A DNA stretch of 12,254 nucleotides from Spirochaetaceae bacterium (GTDB lineage Bacteria; Spirochaetota; Spirochaetia; UBA9216). Numbering within the stretch: position 1 is the first letter of the stretch; every line of letters starts with the position of its first letter. The position numbers and the translations under genes were made by a program. The notes under the pieces are model-generated. The model was not told the origin of the DNA, did no database searches, and saw nothing but the letters and a program-made list of their open reading frames with translations. Below, piece by piece: positions 5,615 to 12,254 of the stretch. The stretch is from NCBI GenBank assembly GCA_028527945.1, contig JAQQAK010000251.1:1-12254 (forward strand), written 5' to 3'.

Positions 5615-7756
5615 CTGTTTAAATCATTAAAAGTCAGAATATTGTTTACATTACTCTTCATTGTTTTGTTCTCTATAACTGCTATTACTTTTTATTCGTA
5701 TTTTCAGTTAAAGGCTATAAAGCTTAATTTAAATGAAGCTTATGCTAATGATTTATATAATGTAATTGTAGATAATATAATTGCTAAAGAACAAAGTATA
5801 GAAAAATATAAAAACGCAGTAAAACAAACTCGTAATATTGCTCTTAAAAATAAAGTTTCTATCGCTTATTCTATAGTAGAAGGTTTGTATAACCAGTCGC
5901 AATTGGGTGAAATCTCAGAAAACACAGCTAAAGAAAACACGTTAGAATTGTTAGAGCATATTAGATTTAAAAATGACACTAATTATTTCTGGGTTGTGAA
6001 TGCGGATAGAGATTTCCCTGATTTTATGCTGCATCCCTTTGAGTCTTATTTAAATTCACTATCCCCTGATAACCTTGAGGATTATTTAGTTTACAAAAAA
6101 CAAAAAGAATTTATTAACAACATTGTCCATATTGTTAATGAAAATGGTGAGGGGAGTTTTGAGCAGGCATTACCAAAACAAATAGGTTCTGTTGCGATGT
6201 TAAATAAACCCAAGTTCATGTATTTTAAACTTTTTTCTCCTTGGAACTGGATTATTGGAACCGGCAGTTATCTAAGTGATATAGATTCTGAAATACAAAA
6301 ACGGAAAAAGGCAAATATGAAAGAACTTAATATCACTATAGCCAGACAAGGAATAGGCCCTGATACTTACTCCTTTATTTTTGATGAAAATAATAAAGTT
6401 ATTGTTCATCCTTTATTATCAGGATATGACGGAAATAAAATCATAAATCCTGAAACTGGTCAAAAAACTTTCGATGAATTGAAACAATATGCTGTTACAA
6501 AAAAATGTTATAAGAATAAATGGCATAATTCTTATTCTGGTGAACATATAGGGCTTCTGCCAGAGAGAGCTTTTATTTATTATTATGAAACACTTAAGTG
6601 GTATATTGTAATTAGTTATAATTTTGATTCTTTAAATGATAAATCTAAAACTTTTTTATTTAATATGCTCTTTCTGGGAACCATTATATTTTTATTTACT
6701 ATTTTCTTGTCATTTATTCTGTCTTCTCAAATTATACGTAAGCTGAATAAGCTTACTGATTTTATTGATACGATAGATTCTGAAGGTCTATCTGATAAAG
6801 ATGTACCGCAAAGTCATACTTTTGAAATGAGCATTTTATCAAATACTTTAAGTTTGATGCTTAAATCTATAAAAAAATCAGGCCGTGAACTGATTGCTTA
6901 TCAGGATAAATTGGAACGCGATGTAAAAATAAGAGCCAGAGAGTTACAACATTCTATTACTGAATTATATGAAGCTCAGTCCAAACTTGCAGAGTCAGAA
7001 AAAATGGCCGCATTAGGGGGGCTTGTTGCTGGTGTCGCACATGAAATAAATACTCCAATTGGTATTGCTGTTACGGCATCATCACATTTACAAGAAGAAA
7101 CATATAAGTTTAGCAGCAAATATAAAAATAATGACTTAACATCTGATGATTTTGAAGATTATATAAAAACAGCTTTATCCAGTTCTAACATGATGCTTGA
7201 GCTTATGAATCGTGCTGCTGAACAGGTGAAAAGTTTTAAAATGGTTGCAGTTGACCAAGCAGCTGATGACTTACGAGTTATAAACTTAAAAGAATATATC
7301 AATACTGTTCTTCTAAGTTTAAGACCTGAATTAAAGAAGTATAAACATGAAATTAATATTGATTGCGATAATTCTCTTGAAATTACAACTTATCCTGGAG
7401 CTATTTCTCAAATATTCAGTAATTTAATAATGAATTCTGTAATTCATGGTTTTGAAGATATTGATAATGGTCATATTTTAATTAAAGCACAAAAGGCTGG
7501 TGACGTAATAAGTATTCAATATAGTGATGACGGTAAAGGTATGGCTTCTGACAAGATGGTGCATATTTTTGAACCTTTTTTTACTACCAAAAGAGGTCAG
7601 GGTGGAAGTGGGCTAGGAATGAATATTGTTTATAATCTTGTTACACAGAACATTGACGGCAAAATAAGCTGCCTGGCTAATAAACCTTCTGGCATAATTT
7701 TTAATATACAATTGAAGAGCAAAGATATAGAAAAAGAGGCTATTGGCAATGATTAA
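5612..7756 (+). CDS. Double-Cache membrane sensor histidine kinase with an intact H-box (kinase 1)
   Basis: A 714-residue inner-membrane sensor kinase. Membrane helices at about 9-29 and 348-371 enclose a large extracytoplasmic region with two Cache-type (sCache_2-like) modules. Their marks are NYFWVVNADRDFPDFMLHPF and SPWNWIIGTGSYLSDI in the first, YSFIFDENNKVIVHP and LKWYIVISY in the second, suggesting small-molecule sensing. A HAMP-like linker (about 372-420) and coiled coil (about 422-465) lead to the H-box MAALGGLVAGVAHEINTPIG with phosphoacceptor H477. The ATPase domain has the N-box (N604, N608), G1 (DDGKGM, 639-644), FEPFFTTK and G2 (GGSGLGM). Kinases of this type are commonly paired with DUF3369 regulators, so both flanking regulators are likely partners. 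The start is uncertain because GTG 5612 overlaps its own ribosome site. Confidence 0.93.
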   Translation: MLFKSLKVRILFTLLFIVLFSITAITFYSYFQLKAIKLNLNEAYANDLYNVIVDNIIAKEQSIEKYKNAVKQTRNIALKNKVSIAYSIVEGLYNQSQLGEISENTAKENTLELLEHIRFKNDTNYFWVVNADRDFPDFMLHPFESYLNSLSPDNLEDYLVYKKQKEFINNIVHIVNENGEGSFEQALPKQIGSVAMLNKPKFMYFKLFSPWNWIIGTGSYLSDIDSEIQKRKKANMKELNITIARQGIGPDTYSFIFDENNKVIVHPLLSGYDGNKIINPETGQKTFDELKQYAVTKKCYKNKWHNSYSGEHIGLLPERAFIYYYETLKWYIVISYNFDSLNDKSKTFLFNMLFLGTIIFLFTIFLSFILSSQIIRKLNKLTDFIDTIDSEGLSDKDVPQSHTFEMSILSNTLSLMLKSIKKSGRELIAYQDKLERDVKIRARELQHSITELYEAQSKLAESEKMAALGGLVAGVAHEINTPIGIAVTASSHLQEETYKFSSKYKNNDLTSDDFEDYIKTALSSSNMMLELMNRAAEQVKSFKMVAVDQAADDLRVINLKEYINTVLLSLRPELKKYKHEINIDCDNSLEITTYPGAISQIFSNLIMNSVIHGFEDIDNGHILIKAQKAGDVISIQYSDDGKGMASDKMVHIFEPFFTTKRGQGGSGLGMNIVYNLVTQNIDGKISCLANKPSGIIFNIQLKSKDIEKEAIGND

Positions 7757-9875
7757 TTACTCAGGCTTGCATAGTTTAAGAACCATAATAGTATTTATTT
7801 TTATTGCTGTAATCTCATTTTTTATATTAGGCCTCACAATCTTATCTAATAAAATAGCAAAAAATGATTTGGAGAGTATTTATCTTGAACGGGCAAGAGA
7901 GTATCAAAAATTAGCTATATCTCAAGTTGAAGCTTATAATACAAGTACAATAAAACATCGTTCCGATATGATTGAAGAACGTAAGAATGATATGACAGAA
8001 AGTCTTGAAATAGTGTTTGATATTTTGGAATATTATAATGATCAGGTTCTTAGCGGTAAAATAAGTTTGAAAGAGGCTCAGTCTGATGCCCTGAAAAATA
8101 TAAAGAGTATCAGATATGATAATTCTGATGGTTTTATTTGGGTTACAGATATAGCTAAACCAGTTCCTTCAATGGTTATGCATCCGATCGCTACAAATTT
8201 GAATGGTCAAGTATTAGACGCGCCAGTTTTTAACTGCATCAAAGGTTCAGATGAAAATTTATATAAAACATTTCTTGAGATATGTCTTAAATATGGTTCT
8301 GGTTATATTGAGCATGATTCACCAAGGCCTTCAAATGGAGATTTAACTCCTTTTGGAGAAATCTCATACGCTCGAATTTATACTCCATGGAATTGGATGT
8401 TTGCTACTGGTTTATATGTTGATGATATATATGAAGAAGCTGAAAGACGTATCAAGGCAGCTGTAGAAGAACTTAATTCAACTATTGTTAAGCATGGTAT
8501 TGGGGCGAATGGTTATACTTTTATTTTTGATTCTGATAATAAGATGATTGTTCATCCCAAGTTGGAAGGCTCTGACATTAGTAAATTAGTTGCTCCGGAT
8601 ACCGGAAGAACTTTAGATGCTGAAATGAGAGACGCGGCTGAAAATGAAAAAGAGGCCTTGGAATATGTATGGTACAATAATTCTTCAGAAGATCAGCATC
8701 TTGTAAAGAAGGCTGTCTATGTGAAGTTTTATGCTCCATTAAAATGGTATATTGGAACTAGCATAGACATAGATTATATCAATCAGCAAGTTTTTAGTTT
8801 TTCAAAGAGGCTTGCTGTTTTTTTCATATTTGCTCTTATATTAACAGTTGTATTTTCTCTAATTGTATCTTCATCAATTACCACACCGCTAAAAAGCCTT
8901 GTCGACTCAATAACGCAAACTGATTCAGAAGGTATTCCTGTAGGAAGTATTCCTGACTTACAAACATATGAGATTGAAAAAGTCGCTTCTGCTATGAGTA
9001 AAATTCTTGTTACTATAAGAGATTCCAGACATCGTTTGTTGGTTTATAAAGAACATCTTGAAGAGCTTATATCTTATAGAACACAAGAATTAAAATCTGC
9101 TCTTGAAGAGCTGCATGAAACTCAAGCACAGATTGTAGAATCTGAAAAAATGGCGTCTCTTGGTTCATTGGTAACAGGGGTCGCAAATGAAATAACTATA
9201 CCTATTAACCAGGGTGTAAAGGCTGCTTCAAATCTTAATGAGTCTGCAATTTTATTTAATAAAAAATTCGAAGAGAATAATTTAACCTTTGATGATTTTG
9301 ATGATTTCATTTCGATAGCATTAATTAATTCTGATATGATGTTAGCTCTTATGAGAACCGCCGCAGAACAAATAAAGAGCTTTAAACTTGTAGCGGTTGA
9401 TCAGACAAATGATGTAATACGTAATATAAAATTAAAAGAATACATTCATGATATTCTTGTCAGTATAAGATCTGAGCTAAAAAAATATAAACATACAATA
9501 GACATAGAATGTGATGCGAGTTTGGAAGTAGTTATCTATCCTGGCGCGTTGGCACAGATTATAGAAAATCTTGTAATGAATTCAATTATTCATGGATTTG
9601 AAAATATAGAAATAGGCCATATTGAAATCAAAGTTTATAAAGAATCTGATCAAATAAAAATTGTTTTTGCAGATAATGGAACGGGTATGGAGGCAGCAGA
9701 GCTTTTGCATATCTTTGATGCTTTTTATACAAGCAAAAAAGACCAGGGACGTAGTGGGCTTGGTATGAATATCGTGTACAATCTTGTAACAACCAAATTA
9801 AAAGGTCAAATCATCTGTAAGAAAAATACACCACAAGGTTTGTTATATGAAATAACTTTCAAAGATATAGCGTAA
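7749..9875 (+). CDS. Double-Cache histidine kinase paralogue lacking the phosphoacceptor histidine (kinase 2)
   Basis: A paralogue of kinase 1 with the same layout: helices at about 10-34 and 353-375, two Cache modules between them (FIWVTDIAKPVPSMVMHP, TPWNWMFATGLYVDDI, then YTFIFDSDNKMIVHP, LKWYIGTS), a HAMP-like linker, coiled coil, dimerisation helices and ATPase domain. The H-box reads GVANEITIPI where kinase 1 has GVAHEINTPI. The histidine is N480 (codon AAT, 9186-9188), so it cannot autophosphorylate there. The ATPase motifs persist (N607/N611, DNGTGM at 642-647, RSGLGM), but the F-box has drifted (FDAFYTSK against FEPFFTTK). ATG 7749 is preferred over TTG 7743 because AGAGG (7735-7739) is then 9 nt upstream, giving an 8-bp overlap with kinase 1. 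It is probably a regulatory pseudokinase that pairs with kinase 1. Confidence 0.93.
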   Translation: MINYSGLHSLRTIIVFIFIAVISFFILGLTILSNKIAKNDLESIYLERAREYQKLAISQVEAYNTSTIKHRSDMIEERKNDMTESLEIVFDILEYYNDQVLSGKISLKEAQSDALKNIKSIRYDNSDGFIWVTDIAKPVPSMVMHPIATNLNGQVLDAPVFNCIKGSDENLYKTFLEICLKYGSGYIEHDSPRPSNGDLTPFGEISYARIYTPWNWMFATGLYVDDIYEEAERRIKAAVEELNSTIVKHGIGANGYTFIFDSDNKMIVHPKLEGSDISKLVAPDTGRTLDAEMRDAAENEKEALEYVWYNNSSEDQHLVKKAVYVKFYAPLKWYIGTSIDIDYINQQVFSFSKRLAVFFIFALILTVVFSLIVSSSITTPLKSLVDSITQTDSEGIPVGSIPDLQTYEIEKVASAMSKILVTIRDSRHRLLVYKEHLEELISYRTQELKSALEELHETQAQIVESEKMASLGSLVTGVANEITIPINQGVKAASNLNESAILFNKKFEENNLTFDDFDDFISIALINSDMMLALMRTAAEQIKSFKLVAVDQTNDVIRNIKLKEYIHDILVSIRSELKKYKHTIDIECDASLEVVIYPGALAQIIENLVMNSIIHGFENIEIGHIEIKVYKESDQIKIVFADNGTGMEAAELLHIFDAFYTSKKDQGRSGLGMNIVYNLVTTKLKGQIICKKNTPQGLLYEITFKDIA

Positions 9876-9982
9876 GATTTGTCATGTCGTATAACTATAA
9901 ATGGGCTATTTTATAAGTAGTTAACGCGAGATTATCTATTTTAAAAAGTTCTCAATGTTACTTAACAAAAAAATTGAATAAA

Positions 9983-10028
9983 TAATCTCTACAGCGTCAA
10001 AAAGATTAGCGCGGAGTAGTAATCTTTT
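9983..10028 (+). promoter_or_regulatory. Leader with two mutually exclusive hairpins before the second regulator
   Basis: A perfect 9-bp stem (AAAAGATTA 10000-10008, TAATCTTTT 10020-10028, 11-nt loop) ends 27 nt before the next start codon. The same AGATTA can instead pair with TAATCT at 9983-9988, so the two structures compete, as in an attenuator. The stems are AT-rich and may be weak. The rest of the 180-bp gap (9876-10055) shows no convincing promoter and no match to a known riboswitch, including the c-di-GMP classes, as far as can be judged by eye. Confidence 0.35.
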
Positions 10029-10055
10029 CTATGAATTATAAAAAGAGGGGACATT

Positions 10056-11624
10056 ATGACAAGTAACACAATCGGAAAAAAATTTGTATTCAAAAAAAAG
10101 AATGAAAAACAAGATGTACATGCCAATGTTATTGAAGCTTCAGAATGGAAGATTTTAATCGTAGATGATGATGAAAGTGTACATACTCTTACACAAATGG
10201 TTTTGGCCAAGTATACATTTAAAGGCCTCCCATTAAAATTTATTGACGCGTATTCCGGCAGACAGGCGATTGAAATAATGAAGAAGGAGGACAATGTTGC
10301 TGTAATTTTGTTGGATGTTGTTATGGAAACTGAAGATGCCGGGCTTGTTTGTGTGAAGGAAATCAGAGAAATTCTTGAGAATTTGGATGTAAGAATTATT
10401 TTACGAACCGGTCAGCCTGGTAGTGCTCCTGTAAAGGAGGTTATAGTAAAATATGAAATAAATGACTATAAAGAAAAAACAGAATTAAGTTCTCAGAAAT
10501 TATTTACTTCAATTACAACTTCATTAAGAGATTACAGTTTGGTTTCTTCCATAAAAAAGGCTAAGATAGCTTTTTCAAAATTATTTGATGTATCAAATCA
10601 ACTTTTAAAACTTAACTCATTAAGTCAGTTGAATTCTGAGGTTCTAACTGGAGTATCTTCAATTTTTGATAATGATAAAACCCCGCCTGTAAAATGTTCC
10701 AGCTTATGGGCTATGCGTAAAAACTATGAAAATAAATATTCTATAAAAGCTGGCACAGGAGATTATGTGAATTCTCATAAAGGAAATATCTGGGAAGCAG
10801 TCCCTCCTGAAATTGAAAAAGAACTTGCCTCTGTAATAAAAAGGCAAGAGAAGGTTTTTCTGAAAGACGGGTACATCGGGTATTATAAGACAAAAAAAGG
10901 GGACGATAGTATTTTGATTTTTAATTGGGATCGTATTATTTCTAAGGATGATAAATTATTGATACGTTCTCTTAGTTCAAATTTAAAGGCAGTTTTTGAG
11001 AATCTTTCTTTAATAAACGAAGTTTCTGAAACCCAGCGAGAAGTTATAAATACGTTTTCAGAAGTTGTTGAAGGCCGATCTATTGAAACTGTCAGCCACA
11101 TTAAAAGAGTGACTGACTATGCTTGTCAAATAGCCACTACAATGGGGCTTTCAGAAGCTGATATAAACAGAATTCGTCTTGTTTCTCCAATGCATGATAT
11201 AGGTAAAGTAGGTACTCCTGATTCCATACTAAAAAAGCCAGGAAAACTTACAAATGAAGAATATTCAATAATGCAGAAACACGCAGAAGTTGGATATGTG
11301 ATTTTTAAACGATCTTCTCTTGAGACAATGACTCAGGCTGCTGTTGTAGCACATCAACATCATGAGAAATGGAATGGTAAAGGGTATCCTTTAGGTATTA
11401 CGGGTGAAGAAATTCATCCTTTCAGCCGGATAGTAGCTCTTGCTGATGTCTTTGACGCTTTAACAAATAAAAGATGTTACAAAGAGCCATGGCCTCTGGA
11501 AAAGGTTTTAGAAATAGTGAAAGAAGAACGAGGTGAGCATTTTGCTCCAAATGTTGTTGACGCGTTTTTAAAAGATTTATCTGAACATGAGAAGATTCTG
11601 AAAAAGCATTTTACCGTTGTTTAA
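10056..11624 (+). CDS. REC-DUF3369-HD-GYP response regulator (predicted c-di-GMP phosphodiesterase), copy 2
   Basis: A 522-residue paralogue of the regulator at 3951, alignable end to end, including the N-terminal extension KFVFKKK. The receiver (about 32-152) has D37/D38, phosphoacceptor D87 (VILLDVVMETEDAG), T118 and K139/K141 in NDYKEK. DUF3369 follows (about 157-325) and is the most divergent part between the two copies. HD-GYP (about 331-512) keeps every expected residue: E344, H348, H380-D381 (MHDIGK), H409, H435-H436 with GYP (HHEKWNGKGYP), and D464. Both copies are therefore predicted to be active on c-di-GMP, and the divergent middle domain may give them different partners or inputs. 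AGAGGGG (10044-10050) precedes ATG by 5 nt. It is separated from kinase 2 by 180 bp containing a hairpin, so it may be only partly co-transcribed. Confidence 0.95.
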   Translation: MTSNTIGKKFVFKKKNEKQDVHANVIEASEWKILIVDDDESVHTLTQMVLAKYTFKGLPLKFIDAYSGRQAIEIMKKEDNVAVILLDVVMETEDAGLVCVKEIREILENLDVRIILRTGQPGSAPVKEVIVKYEINDYKEKTELSSQKLFTSITTSLRDYSLVSSIKKAKIAFSKLFDVSNQLLKLNSLSQLNSEVLTGVSSIFDNDKTPPVKCSSLWAMRKNYENKYSIKAGTGDYVNSHKGNIWEAVPPEIEKELASVIKRQEKVFLKDGYIGYYKTKKGDDSILIFNWDRIISKDDKLLIRSLSSNLKAVFENLSLINEVSETQREVINTFSEVVEGRSIETVSHIKRVTDYACQIATTMGLSEADINRIRLVSPMHDIGKVGTPDSILKKPGKLTNEEYSIMQKHAEVGYVIFKRSSLETMTQAAVVAHQHHEKWNGKGYPLGITGEEIHPFSRIVALADVFDALTNKRCYKEPWPLEKVLEIVKEERGEHFAPNVVDAFLKDLSEHEKILKKHFTVV

Positions 11625-11705
11625 TGAAAACTTTATAAAAGCGAAATCGCAAAATTATCTATTTAATTTACAACTTTATAGAAATGGTATAGCTTATTAA
11701 GAAGT

Positions 11706-11711
11706 TATAAT
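11706..11711 (+). promoter_or_regulatory. Candidate -10 element for the lipoprotein gene
   Basis: A perfect TATAAT lies 32 bp before the lipoprotein start codon, but no good -35 hexamer is found 16-18 bp upstream. No terminator-quality hairpin follows the second regulator (the small GCG/CGC pair at 11641-11650 is too short), so read-through from the signalling genes is possible. Confidence 0.35.
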
Positions 11712-11743
11712 AAAAAAGAAAATATAGCTATAGAGGAAGCAAA

Positions 11744-12254
11744 ATGAAAAAAAGCAGATTTTTAAATACATTGCTGCTTGTTTTTCTCTGTGTTTTGGGC
11801 TCTTGTAATAACAGCCTTTTTTTAACAATACAGGAACAGCAAGTATAACTTTGAATACAAATTGTTCACGTTCGGTTACGACTGTTAATACTGATAGTAT
11901 AAGTTCTTTTAAGTTAATTGTTTCTGCTGATGATATGGAAACAGTTGAAGAACCTTTCACTGGAGAAACTGTAAGTCTTGAAGTTGACTCAGGTGAAGCC
12001 CGTACGTTTACTCTTTATGCTCTTGATGCCTCTGGTAACACAATGTATTCAGGAAGTACTGTTAAGGATTTAACTGCGGGAACTTCCGCATCAATAAGTA
12101 TAGATATGTCTTCTGCTGTGCCTGATGCTCCTGAAAATGTGGCTGTTACTATTGGTTCCAAACAGTTATCTGTAAGTTGGGATGCTGTCAGTAATGCAGC
12201 CAGCTATGAAATTTATTATAGCACTGAAAACGATGTTACAACCGCTTCTTCTGT
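11744..12254 (+). CDS. Lipoprotein with fibronectin type III-like domain, apparent -1 frameshift, 3' end beyond window
   Basis: The protein starts with a lipoprotein signal peptide (MKKSRFLNTLLLVFLCVLGSC). Its lipobox LGSC places the lipidated cysteine at residue 21, so it should be anchored in the cell envelope. From ATG 11744 the frame closes at TAA 11846-11848 after only 34 residues. A -1 shift in the T7 run (11817-11823) joins it to a frame open from 11812 to the window edge, giving NNSLFFNNTGTASITL. That frame encodes a Ser/Thr-rich beta-type region (about 130 residues), then PDAPENVAVTIG and LSVSWDAVSNAASYEIYYS, the opening strands of a fibronectin III-like domain. The ribosome site is strong (AGAGG 11732-11736). 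It may be phase-variable, programmed to shift, a pseudogene, or a homopolymer error. The function is unknown. Confidence 0.75.
11817..11823 (+). repeat. T7 homopolymer at the frame break of the lipoprotein gene
   Basis: Seven Ts followed by A, directly after the signal-peptide coding region. In the starting frame the bases 11818-11824 read T TTT TTA, which fits the X XXY YYZ pattern for -1 slippage. Adding one T would also restore the frame, so slipped-strand mutation would switch the gene on and off. Confidence 0.6.

Noticed and set aside
10883..11101. Minus-strand frame inside the HD-GYP coding region
   Set aside because: It lies antisense within a strongly supported conserved gene, with no independent signals.

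Overview
The window is AT-rich and reads like a spirochaete chromosome, most probably a Treponema-type species. This placement is an inference. It rests on low G+C, frequent GTG/TTG starts, double-Cache sensor kinases paired with REC-DUF3369-HD-GYP response regulators, and a lipoprotein with a fibronectin-like domain. No rRNA, tRNA or CRISPR array was seen.

Left part (1-3950). An apparently complete IS30-family insertion sequence (about 6-1249, transposase at 101-1222) lies next to a TauE/SafE-type permease gene. That gene has a strong promoter, a short upstream ORF and a TTG start. A promoter-driven gene for a four-helix membrane protein of unknown function follows and ends at a good intrinsic terminator. 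On the minus strand are a 218-residue protein of unknown function, with its stop codon inside a hairpin, and upstream of it a 56-residue two-helix membrane protein.

Central part (3951-11624). Four plus-strand signalling genes form one locus in the order regulator - kinase - kinase - regulator. Both outer genes encode REC-DUF3369-HD-GYP proteins, predicted phosphorylation-controlled cyclic-di-GMP phosphodiesterases. Both inner genes encode double-Cache membrane histidine kinases and overlap by 8 bp. The two kinases are paralogues, as are the two regulators. The first kinase has a canonical H-box (His477). In the second, the phosphoacceptor position is Asn and the following Asn-Thr is Thr-Ile, while the ATP-binding motifs remain. 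The locus therefore looks like a c-di-GMP-lowering phosphorelay with one active kinase, one kinase lacking its phosphoacceptor made from the same message, and two effectors. A regulatory kinase heterodimer is the most interesting hypothesis in this window.

Right end (11625-12254). A lipoprotein gene starts with a clear signal peptide and lipobox, then goes out of frame at a T7 tract. A -1 shift there restores a long open frame running to the window edge and into a fibronectin type III-like domain. The tract reads T-TTT-TTA in the starting frame, so phase variation, ribosomal frameshifting, a pseudogene and a sequence error all need to be considered.
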